Shown here in pieces: positions 9,994-19,839 of a DNA stretch of 64,000 nucleotides. The stretch is from Verrucomicrobiales bacterium (GTDB lineage Bacteria > Verrucomicrobiota > Verrucomicrobiia > Limisphaerales > J093): contig JABTUJ010000028.1 in the NCBI GenBank assembly GCA_015075445.1, positions 1 to 64,000 on the forward strand, written 5' to 3'. How positions within the stretch are numbered: the first letter of the stretch is position 1; each line of letters begins with the position of its first letter. The notes under the pieces are model-generated. The model was not told the origin of the DNA, ran no database searches, and was given only the letters and a program-made list of their open reading frames with translations. The position numbers and the translations under genes were made by a program.

Positions 9994-10114
9994 GGGCCGA
10001 CGTCAGGAGGCGTTCGTAGCGTAGGCGCCGACGTCAGGAGGCGTGGTAGGCGCCGACGTCAGGAGGCGTGGCGGGGCAGATCCATGCTCTTCGCCTCCAC
10101 ACGTCGGCGCCTAC
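9990..10114. repeat. Cluster of four GTAGGCGCCGACGT repeats
   Basis: Three direct 23-base units (9990-10012, 10021-10043, 10046-10068) begin GTAGG(C/G)GCCGACGT and end AGGAGGCG. A fourth is inverted (10092-10114). Units three and four can pair with two mismatches to form a long hairpin after the aminotransferase. The same unit occurs at 36935-36957 and as a perfect inverted pair at 50455-50531. Confidence 0.9.
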
Positions 10115-10130
10115 AGGCGGTCGCGCCTAC

Positions 10131-11104
10131 GCCGCGCCCTGCCCAGATTCAGGGTCACGAGCCGCGAGACCCAGGACCCGTCGACCACCGCGTGGCGCCG
10201 GTGCTGATGGATCGGGTCTCGACTGGAGCTCGAGCCCGGCGTGATCCTGCCGCGAGATCACTGTCACGGTTGACCTTCGAGGGTGACTCGGATCCGGCTG
10301 GAGGTTGCCCAGCCAGGTTTCCAGACCAGCTGACGCAACTGGAGGTGCCTCACCAGCGTCAGGATCGCCGTGGCGAGGCGTTGGGTGGTCCCCAGCCGGT
10401 TGCTGCGGTGAAGGCAGCGGAAATCCGGGCGTCAGGGGCGCGGGCGACGCGAGGGTTTTGCGGGCCGTCGTGCTGCAGCTGCACGCCGCCAGACACGCCG
10501 TAGCTGGCCATGCTGCGAGCATAATGATCGCCGCACTCGACCTCGTTCCAGGGATTGCGCTGACGGGTGGTAGCGGTCGTGGATCTGGCGTGGTGACCGC
10601 GAGACCCTTCCTGACCAAGCCTCGGCGATCATGTGCCACGCCGCGTACCTGGTACTTCAAAGCCGTTCGCGCACCTGTTGAGGTAGCTGGTCGCCCAGTC
10701 GCTCCCTCGCCCTTGGCCTGGCGTAGTCCTACCTCGCGCGGAACGAGCATTATCAACAGGCCGCCTTCGCCGGGCATCGTATACCAGCTGGAACCGGCCG
10801 TGGCAGGCTGCACGGTAAGGCCTGACGTCCGGCGTGAAGTTGTAACGCCATGCGCTTTCAAAGCGGAGACCGTCTCGCGGCGGGCAAGATCCGACCCAGG
10901 CCGACCTGCCAGCTCCAGCTCTGTCCGAAGACCTGGTCGATGTGGGCAGCCGGTCCCCGAGCCGGATCGTGTCCGGGCGCTGGTCGGGTCGGTTGACGGA
11001 AGTACTCGCCGTCGAACAGGTCCTTCACCAGGCGGGCCTGTCTGCGGTCGAAGAGGGCACTGGTCGGCGAAGGGCTGTTGCCTGGCGGTCGCGGCTTCAT
11101 GCCG
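10131..11104 (-). pseudogene. Degenerate tandem copy of the GH116 gene 3' end
   Basis: This stretch aligns by eye along its whole length with about 11105-12095, the last third of the adjacent intact GH116-type gene and a little downstream flank. It is about 40 bases shorter overall, with many scattered single-base deletions and some substitutions, and no frame survives. It is either a decayed tandem duplication or an uncorrected, misassembled second copy. The bias towards one-base deletions is typical of unpolished long-read sequence. Confidence 0.85.
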
Positions 11105-11123
11105 CGCCCCACCAGATTCAGGG

Positions 11124-14100
11124 TCACTGAGCCGCGAGACCCAGGACCCGCTCGACCACCAGCGTGGCGCCGGTGCCGATGGTGATCGGGTCCTCGAACT
11201 GGAGCTCGAGCCCGGCGTGATCCTGCCGCGAGATCACCGTCACGGGTTGACCTTCGAGGGTGACCCGGATCTCGGCTGGAGTGTTGCCCAGCCAGGAGCC
11301 CAGGACCAGCCGACGCAACCGGAGGTGCCCCCACCGCAGCGTCAGGATCGCCGAAGCCCGGCCGGCGGCGAGGCGTTGGGTGAAGGTCCCCCAGCCGGTT
11401 GCCGCGGTGAAGGCGCAGCGGAAATCCTCGGGCGTCAGGCGCGGGGCGAATGCGAGGTGGCCTTGCGGGCCGTCGTAGCCGTAGCCGCACGCCGCCAGAT
11501 ACACGCCGTAGCTGGCCATGCTGCGAGCATAATGATCGCCGCACTCGACCTCGTTCCAGGGATTGCGCCGGGACGGGTGGTAGCGGTCGTGGACCATGCG
11601 GGTGACCGCGAGACCTTCCTGGACCAAGCCCTCGGCGATCATGTGCCACGCGGCCTGGTACTCGAAGCCGTTCATGCACTCGTTGAGGTAGCCGGCCGCC
11701 CAGTCGGCTCCCTTGCCCTTGGCCTGGGCGTAGTCCCAGCCCTCGCGCGGGAACGAGCACATCAACAGGCCGCCTTCGCCGGGCATCGCATACCAGCGTC
11801 CGGCCGTATAGGCCGCACGGTAAGGCCCGACGTCCGGCGTGAAGTTGTAACGCCACAGCGCTTTCAAAGCGGAGACCGTCTCGGCGGCGGGCAAGATCCG
11901 ACCCAGGCCGACCTGCCAGGCCCAGCTCTGTCCGAAGACCTGGTCGATGTGGCAGCCGGTCCCCGAGTTGATCGTGTCCGGGCGCGCCGGGTCGGGTCGG
12001 TTGATGAAGTACTCGCCGTCGAACAGGTCCTTCACCAGGCGGGCCTGTCCGCGGTCGAAGAGGGCGCGGCACTGGTCGGCGAAGGGGCCGTCGCCCACAA
12101 GGCGGGCCATGGTTTCCCCGGCCCGCAGGGCGGCGAGGTACATGCCGCTGAGCCAGGCCACGGGACCGTACCAGTCCGTGTCGAGGGTATTGTGCTGCGC
12201 GCCTTCGAGGAGGCCGTCGCCGTTGGCGTCTTGCGCGATGAGCCACGCCACGGCGCGGCGGATCCCGGGCCAGTTGCGTTCGAGCCAGGTGTTGTCCGTT
12301 GTCATCTGGTGTTCGCGCAAGGCCCGGAGCACCGTGCCCGCCTGGCCGTCCACGGCGGGGATGTTGTTGAACTCGGCGCGGAAGAAGATCGCGCCGTTCG
12401 GTTGTTGCGCGAGGCCGAAGTCGACCCGTTCGCGGGTGTCGCGTTCGAGTTCAGGGAAGAGGCGGGCCACCGCCTGGGCATATTGCCAGACATGCCCGCA
12501 GGTGCCCTGGCAGCAGCCTACGCCTTCCCAGCCCCAGAACCGGCCGTTGGCAAAGCGGAAACTGGTCGAGGTGGCCAGGATCGAGGTGTTCAGGAACGTG
12601 CGGTCGAGGAACCAGTACGGCAGCGTCGAGTCGTACCAGGTGTCGTGCCAGCGGTGCGTCTGTTCGCGCAGCGTGGCCAGATGCTGTGCCACATGCTCGG
12701 CCACCGCCAGGGCCGAGGGAAAGCGCGTGCCGTAGTACCGGCCGGGCGGCAGCCGGTCCATCTTCAGATTCGGAAAATGCCAGGTGATCAGGAACGTCAC
12801 CACCTCCGCGGCGCCCGGGGCCAACCTGATCCGGCGGGAGACCGACCCGATCAACGGCTCGCCGAAGGGCCGCGTGACCGTGGCGGGCGCATCCGCGGGC
12901 GTCGGTTGAAAGGCATCCGCGGGAAGCGCGTTGCCACCCAGCGCCGTACGGATCACGTCCGGCGACGCCGCGGTGCCCGCGCCGGCGGCGGGTGCCGAAG
13001 CAGGGCCTCCGTCCGCCGCGGCTTCCAGGAGCGCGAGCGTCAGGGTGCCGAAATCCGGTGCGTCGGCGAGTTCCCCGAGCGGACGGCGCGGCTGATCGCT
13101 GAACACAACATGGTCCAGTCCGATGTTCCCCCAACCGCCGGCGACCTGGTCCACGACCTGGAGCCGCGCCGTGCGGCCGGCCCACTTCCGCACATCCCAC
13201 GAGTGCGGCCGCATGCGGTTGTCATTGGCGCCGGTGGCCGAGAGCACGACCTGGTCATCGATCAACAGGTTCACGCAGGTCTTGCCCCGATGATTCCCGC
13301 CGCCGATCAGGAACGTGACGTAGAGCCGCTCGATCGTGAACGCCGGACTCAGCAGGGTGCCGGTCTGAGCGTCGCGGGCCCCGACATCGCCGCCGGGCGC
13401 GGTGGCGTGCGAGTTCACGGCGCGTTCGCCGTGCATCCCGAGGTTGCCCTGGTAATCAGGCACCTGACTGCGCTCGACCGGCCCGCTGCCGAAGGCCGTG
13501 CCCTCGGCCTGCCACGGCGCGTAGGTCGCCCGCTCGAAATCGTCGAACAGGATGTCGGGACGGGGCGGCGCGGCGGCGTCGAGCGGCGGGGGTTCGGCGC
13601 TGCATTCGAGCACGACCAGGCCGGGTCGGCGCACGGCGCGATTGCGGCGCTGGACGGGTTGGACCGCACCCCGATGCAGGCCCACGGGATTCTCGAGCCA
13701 ACCGGCCAGCTCCGCCTCGACCGCCTCGGTTCCGCGATTCTCGAGGGTGAAACGCATCACGGTCACCGGCAGCGAGGAGTCCTCGACGTTGAGGGGAATG
13801 AACGGTGAGAAAGCCTCCAGCGACACCGCCACGGGCGAACCGGCGTCGCGGTAGGTGAGGAAGGCCAGCGGGTACTCGCCGTTGAAGGTGATGTCCGACC
13901 ACCCGGAGCGGGCCAGCGGACGCACCTCGGTCTGGCCGCGCACGGTGGTCCGGAGCGCAAACCCCTGCTCGAAGGGGGCGGCTGGTTTCAACGGCTTGGC
14001 GTAGTGCTCGGCGCCGGTGCCGATGTGCTGGTTGAAGATATCCCAGTGCCAGAGCCGGCCGTCCCCGCCGAGATAGACCTGACCGCAGCACAGACCTCCG

Positions 14101-14363
14101 ACCGGCATCCCGATCAACTCGAGGTCCGCGCCGCGATACACCGTGCGGGTGCCGCGCTCGAACAGGGACCGGATCCATGCGGGGCTGAGCTTCTTATCCT
14201 CGGGCACGAGCCGGTGAAAATCCGCGCGCGTGAACGGCCCCGCCACGGCTGGACCCCGGGCCAGGGCCAGCCCCGCCACCGTGAGTCCGCCCGCTCGCAG
14301 GAAATCGCGGCGAGTGAAGGAGGAAGCCGGCGAGGGCAGAGGCGCGAGGGGATCAGCGTGCAT
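11124..14363 (-). CDS. Tat-exported GH116-type (GBA2/DUF608) glycosidase with inserted beta-sandwich
   Basis: About 1079 residues. A twin-arginine signal (TRRDFLRAGG, residues about 14-35) directs folded export. The N-terminal GBA2-type domain starts near residue 60 and includes GMPVGGLCCGQVYLGGDGRLWHWD. The alpha-barrel domain (about 540-930) contains WGWEGVGCCQGTCGHVWQYA and NTLDTDWYGP, where the GH116 nucleophile Glu and acid/base Asp are expected. Residues about 267-423 look like a separate beta-sandwich resembling the module seen with GH32 levanases (FLIGGGNHRGKTCVNLLID, SWDVRKWAGR). The probable role is beta-glucosidase or beta-xylosidase in the periplasm. The ATG at 14363 places the Tat motif correctly. 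A degraded copy of its 3' third lies immediately downstream, and the CotH-like gene diverges from it. Confidence 0.8.
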   Translation of the reverse strand: MHADPLAPLPSPASSFTRRDFLRAGGLTVAGLALARGPAVAGPFTRADFHRLVPEDKKLSPAWIRSLFERGTRTVYRGADLELIGMPVGGLCCGQVYLGGDGRLWHWDIFNQHIGTGAEHYAKPLKPAAPFEQGFALRTTVRGQTEVRPLARSGWSDITFNGEYPLAFLTYRDAGSPVAVSLEAFSPFIPLNVEDSSLPVTVMRFTLENRGTEAVEAELAGWLENPVGLHRGAVQPVQRRNRAVRRPGLVVLECSAEPPPLDAAAPPRPDILFDDFERATYAPWQAEGTAFGSGPVERSQVPDYQGNLGMHGERAVNSHATAPGGDVGARDAQTGTLLSPAFTIERLYVTFLIGGGNHRGKTCVNLLIDDQVVLSATGANDNRMRPHSWDVRKWAGRTARLQVVDQVAGGWGNIGLDHVVFSDQPRRPLGELADAPDFGTLTLALLEAAADGGPASAPAAGAGTAASPDVIRTALGGNALPADAFQPTPADAPATVTRPFGEPLIGSVSRRIRLAPGAAEVVTFLITWHFPNLKMDRLPPGRYYGTRFPSALAVAEHVAQHLATLREQTHRWHDTWYDSTLPYWFLDRTFLNTSILATSTSFRFANGRFWGWEGVGCCQGTCGHVWQYAQAVARLFPELERDTRERVDFGLAQQPNGAIFFRAEFNNIPAVDGQAGTVLRALREHQMTTDNTWLERNWPGIRRAVAWLIAQDANGDGLLEGAQHNTLDTDWYGPVAWLSGMYLAALRAGETMARLVGDGPFADQCRALFDRGQARLVKDLFDGEYFINRPDPARPDTINSGTGCHIDQVFGQSWAWQVGLGRILPAAETVSALKALWRYNFTPDVGPYRAAYTAGRWYAMPGEGGLLMCSFPREGWDYAQAKGKGADWAAGYLNECMNGFEYQAAWHMIAEGLVQEGLAVTRMVHDRYHPSRRNPWNEVECGDHYARSMASYGVYLAACGYGYDGPQGHLAFAPRLTPEDFRCAFTAATGWGTFTQRLAAGRASAILTLRWGHLRLRRLVLGSWLGNTPAEIRVTLEGQPVTVISRQDHAGLELQFEDPITIGTGATLVVERVLGLAAQ

Positions 14364-14485
14364 ACGTGCGGTCTTTGTAGGCCATGAGGAACAGGCTGCC
14401 AAGCTTCGTGCGACAGCCCGGTGCGACGATGCGAGCCGGGACGCCCGGACGCAAATGGCCTTGAAGGGTCGGTTTCCTTCGCGAG

Positions 14486-17400
14486 ATGCTCCGCTCCACG
14501 CGAAATCGCGAACCTGTGTTCTCTCGTCGCCTTCGAGCGCAACCGCCAGGCCGGATCCTCCTGCTCCTGCTGCTGAGCCTGTCGGCGGTGGGCGAGCCGG
14601 ACCTGGTCATCACCGAGTTCATGGCGGACAACGAGAGCGTGCTCGCCGACGGCTTCGGGCAGTATCCGGACTGGATCGAGATCCACAACCCGGGGGCCTT
14701 GCCGGTGGACCTGGCGGGTTGGCGGCTGCGCGATCGGCAGCAATCCTGGACTTTTCCCCCGCGCACGCTGGCAGCCGGAGGTTACCTGGTCGTGTTCGCT
14801 TCCGACCAAAGCCTCCCGGGTTCGGTTGATCCTGCGGGCAACCTCCACACCGACTTCGCGCTGGACAAGGGAGGCGAGCCCCTCGCGTTGGTGGATCCGT
14901 CCGGGCGCGTCGTATTCGAACTCGCGGCACCCGTCCCGCCCCAGCACGAGGACATCTCGTACGGTCTCCTCGCCGAACAGCACGTGCTCGTGACCGGCGA
15001 TTCGCCCGCCCGCTGGCTCGTGCCCACCGGACCCGTGGATCCGACCTGGCGTGGGGGCGACAGCTTCGATGACACGGCGTGGGAACCTGGCTCGGCCGCC
15101 GTCGGCTTCAACCTCGACCCCGGGCCGGTGCTCAACAACCGCGGCGCGATCATTGCCTATCGCGTGGCGGCGGGAACCTCCGGGACCCAGAACTACGGCG
15201 GTTCGTTGGGCATGGATTTCGTCGTCGCCCAGCCCATTGTCGTCACCCAACTCGGGGTCTTCGACGACCGGGCCGACGGCCTGCGCGCCACGTTGACCGC
15301 CCAGCTCTGGCGGCGGGACGAGCGCGGGACACCGACGTCGTTTGGCGATGACCGCGGTGCCGCGATGTTGGCCGAGCTCACGTTCACTCCGGCCGCACCG
15401 GGCACGCTGGAAGCCGGCAGCCGCTTCAAGCCGCTGGCGCAACCTGTCGCCCTGGCCCCGGGCAGTTACACCATCGTCGCCTACGGGTACAACGACGCCG
15501 AGCGCAACGGAAACGCCGGCACCGGGAGCGCCGTGGACGCGCTCACGACCGACGACGGCGCCGGGGCGCTCCGCTTTGTGGGTTTCTCGCGGTACGGCGC
15601 CGCCGGGGCTTTTCCGGCGACCGTTGATACGGGTCCGGAAGACCGCTACGCCGCCGGCACGTTCACGTTCGTGCTGGGCAGTGATCCGGACGTGCGCACC
15701 GACGTCCGTGATGCCCTGCACCAGCGCCGCGCCACCCTCCTGCTGCGCATCCCGTTCGACCTGGCGCACGTCGACACGGGCACGTCCTTCCTGCTGCGAC
15801 TCGGCTACGACGACGGCTTTGTGGCCTGGCTGAACGGATTCGAGCTGGCCCGCCGCCACGCGCCCGACGCGCTCGATGCCGACGCCACGGCCACGGCCAG
15901 CGGCAACGCCGTCGAGTCCTTCCCCTTCGTCGCACCGCCGGGATGGCTGCGTGAGGGGCGCAACACCCTCGCCATCCAGGGGCTCAATCTCGCCGCCGAC
16001 GACCGCGACTTCATCCTCCTGCCGGAACTCGTCGCCGTCCGCCTCGAGCGCGGATCGCCCCGCTACTTCCGCCACCCCACACCCGGCGCCCCCAACACCG
16101 CCTCGGACGTGGTGGGCTTCGCCGAGGAACCGGTCTTCTCGGCCGGCCGCGGTTTCTACGAGGAACCGATCACCGTCGAGCTGCTGAGGACCAGCCCAGG
16201 GGTCGAGGTGCGCTACACGACTGACGCCTCGACGCCGTCCGCGGTGCACGGGGTGCGCTACACCGAGCCCATTCCCCTCGCGACCACGACCGTCTTGCGC
16301 GCGGTGGCCTACGGCCAGGGTCTCGAACCTTCCCGCGTGGTGACGCATACCTATCTCTTCCTTCGCGATGTGGCGGTCCAGAACAAGGCCCCGCCAGGCT
16401 ACCCGTCTTCGTGGGGCGGGGTGACCGCGGACTACGGCATGGTGTCCAGCCCCAGCGCTTACGCGCGCGCCGCGGGCAACGCGTCCTACACGCCCGAGCA
16501 GGCGCAGGCGGCGGTGGCAACCTCGCTGCGCGCCCTGCCGTCGCTTTGCCTCAGCACGGATATCCCCAACCTGTTCGATCCGGCGACCGGCCTGTACCTG
16601 AATCCCGCCGGGCGCGGCGAGCACTGGGAGCGCCCGGTGGCGGCGGAGCTGCTGATGCCGGACGGATCCTCGGGCTTCGAAGTCAACGCCGGCCTGCAGG
16701 TCATGGGCTTCACCTCGCGCAGCCTCGCCGCCACGCCGAAACTGAACTTCCGACTGCTGTTCGAGCGCCAGTACGGGCCGGGCTGGTTGCGCTATTCGTT
16801 CTTCGGGCCCGCGGCCGCGGCGCGATTCAACTCCATCGCGCTCCGGGCCAACTCCCGCGACTCGTGGGTGGCTGAGTACGCCGGGTTCGGCTCGGCGCTT
16901 TATCTCGCGGATCAGTGGGCGAAACAGACGCAGCTCGAGATGGGGCAACCGGCGCCGCGCGGCCGGTTCGTTCACCTGTATCTCAACGGCCTTTACTGGG
17001 GGATCTACAATCCCACGGAACGGCCCGATGCCGCGTTTGCCGCCAGCTACCTCGGCGGGGAGCGGGCCGACTTCGATGTGGTCAAGTTCTGCTGCCCGCA
17101 CCTGCTCGAGGACGGCGAGATGGCCGCATGGAACCAGTTGCTCGCGGCGTGTCGCGCAGGCCTGGGGAGTGACACCGCCTATCAGCGCGTCCAGGGCCGG
17201 CGGCCGGACGGCACGCGCGATCCCGCGCTGCCCTGTTTGCTCGACGTCGACAGCTTCATCGACTACGCCCTCAACGGTCAGTTCCACGCGTCGGTGGACT
17301 GGCCGGGCAACTACTACGTGGGCCGGGACGCGGTCGAGACGCGCACGGAAGGTTTCAAGTTCTTTCAGTGGGACAACGACCTGGCCTTCGCCGGGGGCAA

Positions 17401-19024
17401 CCTGCAGGCCAACAAAGTCCAGGCGGATCCCGGTCACTCCTGGTGGACCACCTCGCCCGGGGAAGTGGACATCGCGTTGCGACAGAACGCCGAGTATCGC
17501 CTTCGCTTCGCCGACCACGTCTACCGCCATTGCTTCCACGAGGGCGCCCTCACGCCGGCGGCCAACATCGACCGCTGGCAACGCCTCGCCGCGATCCTCG
17601 AGCCCGCCCTCTACGCCGAGTCGGCGCGCTGGGGAGACGCCCGCGCCGCCTTGCGAACCGTGCAAGACCATTGGCGCCGTCGCAGCCAGTCCATGGTGAA
17701 CACCTACTTCCCGGCGCGTACCGCCATCGTCCTCGAACAACTCCGCGCCCACGGCCTGTACCCGCGCCTCGCGGCTCCCGAGTTCGAGCACCACGCCGAC
17801 GTGCTTCCGCCGGGATTCGCGCTGCACCTCAGCGCCACGGCCCCCGTCTACTGCACGCTCGACGGCAGCGACCCGCGGCTGCCGGGCGGCGCCGTGAACC
17901 CGCGGGCCCTCCGCCTCGCGGCCACCGCGGATCTCCTCCTCGAGCACAGCGCCACCGTTCGTGCTCGCGCCTATGACGGCACTCGCTGGTCGGCCTTACA
18001 CGAGGCGCGTTTCGTCGTGGGCCGCGCACCTGAACCGGGCGACCTGATCATCTCGGAACTGCACTACCGCCCGAGCGGCCCGACCGAGGCCGAACGGGGG
18101 GCGGGTCACGAGGCCGCCTCGTCCTTCGAGTTCCTCGAGTTGGTCAACACCAGCGCGCAACCGCTGGACCTGCGGGGCTTGAGGTTCAGCCGCGGCATCG
18201 AGTTCGACGGTTCTGCGGCCGCCCTCGACACCGTTGAGCCGGGGGGCTGCGTCGTGGTGGTCGCGGATCCGGAGGCCTTTCGTTTTCGCTACGGACCGGA
18301 AGCGGCGGCACGGGTGGCCGGCGCCTTCGGCGGCGACACGCATCTGAACAACGAGGGGGAACGCCTCACCCTCGTGGATGCCGCCAGCACCGTCCTCGTC
18401 GATCTCACCTACCGCACGACCGCTCCCTGGCCCGAGGCCCCCGAAGGTCAGGGGTCGAGTCTGGTCTACACCGGCGCGGGTGATCCCGCGGCCCCGACAC
18501 GTTGGCGGTCCAGCCTGGTGCCGGGCGGCACGCCGGGGGAGACCCTCTCCCTCTGGGACGAGTGGCGGCGCCGACACTTCACGAACACCGAACAGGAGGA
18601 TCCTGCGGTCAGCGGGCCAGGAGCGGACCCCGACGATGACGGGCTCGCGAACGCGCTGGAAGGCGCTTTCGGATCAGACCCGCGCCAGCCCACTCCGGCC
18701 GCAGGCTGGCTGGTGGCGCGGCGCGAGCGCACCGGTTCCGGCGGGCTGTCTGAGGACTTCGTCGTGCTCCGATTCCGGCGCCCGACCGACGATGCGTTGG
18801 CGGTGGGCATCGAAACCTCGTCCGACCTCACGCGCTGGGAACGTGCCGAGGAGTCCCTCGTGTTGGCGGCCTTCGAGCGCGACGCAAACGGCGTCTGGGA
18901 AACCGTTGAGCTGCGCACCGCCAGGCCGGTCCTGCCGGCGGAATCCCCGCAAGCCTACTGGCGCCTCGCGGTGACCGTCCGCTCGCCCCGCCGCCGAAGA
19001 AGGGTCAACCAGCCTGACGCCTGA
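14486..19024 (+). CDS. Large exported lamin-tail / CotH-like surface protein
   Basis: 1512 residues with an N-terminal signal peptide (about 20-37). Order: lamin-tail domain (about 38-140), a middle beta-rich region, a chitobiase-C-like Ig domain (about 550-615), a CotH kinase-like domain (about 680-1075, with YLNGLYWGIYNPTERPD and FQWDNDLAF), a second chitobiase-C-like domain (about 1098-1180), a second lamin-tail domain (about 1183-1330) and a C-terminal module containing SSDLTRWE. CotH homologues phosphorylate spore-coat proteins in Bacillus; in Verrucomicrobia such fusions are surface proteins of unknown substrate. The gene starts 122 bases from the divergent GH116 gene, so the two may share a control region. 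Confidence 0.85.
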   Translation: MLRSTRNREPVFSRRLRAQPPGRILLLLLLSLSAVGEPDLVITEFMADNESVLADGFGQYPDWIEIHNPGALPVDLAGWRLRDRQQSWTFPPRTLAAGGYLVVFASDQSLPGSVDPAGNLHTDFALDKGGEPLALVDPSGRVVFELAAPVPPQHEDISYGLLAEQHVLVTGDSPARWLVPTGPVDPTWRGGDSFDDTAWEPGSAAVGFNLDPGPVLNNRGAIIAYRVAAGTSGTQNYGGSLGMDFVVAQPIVVTQLGVFDDRADGLRATLTAQLWRRDERGTPTSFGDDRGAAMLAELTFTPAAPGTLEAGSRFKPLAQPVALAPGSYTIVAYGYNDAERNGNAGTGSAVDALTTDDGAGALRFVGFSRYGAAGAFPATVDTGPEDRYAAGTFTFVLGSDPDVRTDVRDALHQRRATLLLRIPFDLAHVDTGTSFLLRLGYDDGFVAWLNGFELARRHAPDALDADATATASGNAVESFPFVAPPGWLREGRNTLAIQGLNLAADDRDFILLPELVAVRLERGSPRYFRHPTPGAPNTASDVVGFAEEPVFSAGRGFYEEPITVELLRTSPGVEVRYTTDASTPSAVHGVRYTEPIPLATTTVLRAVAYGQGLEPSRVVTHTYLFLRDVAVQNKAPPGYPSSWGGVTADYGMVSSPSAYARAAGNASYTPEQAQAAVATSLRALPSLCLSTDIPNLFDPATGLYLNPAGRGEHWERPVAAELLMPDGSSGFEVNAGLQVMGFTSRSLAATPKLNFRLLFERQYGPGWLRYSFFGPAAAARFNSIALRANSRDSWVAEYAGFGSALYLADQWAKQTQLEMGQPAPRGRFVHLYLNGLYWGIYNPTERPDAAFAASYLGGERADFDVVKFCCPHLLEDGEMAAWNQLLAACRAGLGSDTAYQRVQGRRPDGTRDPALPCLLDVDSFIDYALNGQFHASVDWPGNYYVGRDAVETRTEGFKFFQWDNDLAFAGGNLQANKVQADPGHSWWTTSPGEVDIALRQNAEYRLRFADHVYRHCFHEGALTPAANIDRWQRLAAILEPALYAESARWGDARAALRTVQDHWRRRSQSMVNTYFPARTAIVLEQLRAHGLYPRLAAPEFEHHADVLPPGFALHLSATAPVYCTLDGSDPRLPGGAVNPRALRLAATADLLLEHSATVRARAYDGTRWSALHEARFVVGRAPEPGDLIISELHYRPSGPTEAERGAGHEAASSFEFLELVNTSAQPLDLRGLRFSRGIEFDGSAAALDTVEPGGCVVVVADPEAFRFRYGPEAAARVAGAFGGDTHLNNEGERLTLVDAASTVLVDLTYRTTAPWPEAPEGQGSSLVYTGAGDPAAPTRWRSSLVPGGTPGETLSLWDEWRRRHFTNTEQEDPAVSGPGADPDDDGLANALEGAFGSDPRQPTPAAGWLVARRERTGSGGLSEDFVVLRFRRPTDDALAVGIETSSDLTRWERAEESLVLAAFERDANGVWETVELRTARPVLPAESPQAYWRLAVTVRSPRRRRRVNQPDA

Positions 19025-19204
19025 GGCCGGTGGCCCGGCCCCATGCCACCAAGGCCAACGGCCTGAGCCGCGACCCACAGGCCAACGGCCTAACCCCACC
19101 GCACCGAGGCCAACGGCCTGGACCATCGTAGCCGCGGGCATCGCCCGCGGGCCCCGTGCCCCCCATGAATCCTACGCCCTGCAAGGGCAAACCAACGGCC
19201 AACG
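19022..19204. repeat. REP-like palindrome cluster upstream of RAYT transposase
   Basis: At least four copies of an AGGCCAACGGCCT-type mini-palindrome lie here (near 19050, 19080, 19106 and 19192), joined to a second stem CCGCGGGC-ATC-GCCCGCGG (19132-19150). The 48-base composite at 19103-19150 recurs inverted at 19792-19839 on the other side of the transposase. Confidence 0.85.
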
Positions 19205-19290
19205 GCCTGAGCCGCGACCCCGCGAAATCCCGACATTTACCCTCCTTCGCCCTGTAGCCACACCGGGCCACAAGCGATGATCGGACCCGT

Positions 19291-19743
19291 ATGCCGCAAT
19301 CTCTCCACCTCTTAGGCGCACATCTGGTCTTCTCAACGAAGGAACGCCGACCGTGGCTCAGCTTCGCCATCCAGCAGCGGGTCTGGGCCTATCAGTCACG
19401 CATCCTCCAGAATCTCGGTTGTTGCTCGATCACGATCGGCGGCGTGGAGGATCATGTCCACGTGTTGTGTCATCTCACCAAGAAGCACGCCCCGATGAAG
19501 GTGGTGGAAATGGTCAAGAAGGACTCGTCGAAGTTCGTGAAGACGCTGGGCGCGGATTTCGGGACCTTTCAATGGCAAAATGGGTATGGACTGTTCAGCG
19601 TGAGTCCTTCCCAATTCGAGGTCGTTCGCCAGTACGTGCTCAACCAGGCCGAGCATCATCGAAAGGAAGGGTTCCAGGACGAACTGCGTCGCATCCTGAA
19701 CAAATCCGGCGTGGCGTATGACGAGCGCTACGTGTGGGGTTGA
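19291..19743 (+). CDS. REP-associated tyrosine (Y1/HUH) transposase
   Basis: 150 residues, the size of RAYT / IS200-like TnpA enzymes. The metal-binding HUH motif is seen in EDHVHVLCHL, and the nucleophilic tyrosine is expected in RQYVLNQAEHH. The N-terminus HLVFSTKERRPWL is characteristic. These enzymes cut and join single-stranded DNA at REP hairpins. Inverted REP composites (19103-19150 and 19792-19839) flank it, which is the usual RAYT arrangement, so it probably mobilises or spreads those elements. A hairpin at 19754-19772 just after the stop could terminate transcription. The frame is intact, with all key motifs visible. Confidence 0.92.
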   Translation: MPQSLHLLGAHLVFSTKERRPWLSFAIQQRVWAYQSRILQNLGCCSITIGGVEDHVHVLCHLTKKHAPMKVVEMVKKDSSKFVKTLGADFGTFQWQNGYGLFSVSPSQFEVVRQYVLNQAEHHRKEGFQDELRRILNKSGVAYDERYVWG

Positions 19744-19753
19744 GTGAGGGTCG

Positions 19754-19772
19754 CCCGCCCCTACAGGGCGGG
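19754..19772. terminator. Hairpin after RAYT gene
   Basis: Perfect 7-base stem CCCGCCC / GGGCGGG with a five-base loop, beginning 11 bases after the transposase stop. No T-run follows, so it may equally be part of the REP unit. Confidence 0.5.
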
Positions 19773-19791
19773 GGACTCCTCAACGCCTGGT

Positions 19792-19839
19792 CCGCGGGCG
19801 ATGCCCGCGGCTACGATGGTCGAGGCCGTTGGCCTCGGT
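19792..19839. repeat. Inverted REP composite downstream of RAYT
   Basis: Reverse complement of 19103-19150, with one mismatch in 48 bases by eye. It contains the same two stems (GCCCGCGG type and AGGCC-GTT-GGCCT). Together they bracket the transposase gene as a roughly 740-base unit. Confidence 0.9.

Noticed and set aside
10131..11104. A separate functional gene
   Set aside because: Every apparent frame is a patchwork of the adjacent gene's sequence; homology switches frame repeatedly.
19291..19743. Ordinary IS200/IS605 insertion sequence
   Set aside because: No accessory TnpB and no IS-type end hairpins were seen; flanking REP composites indicate a domesticated RAYT.
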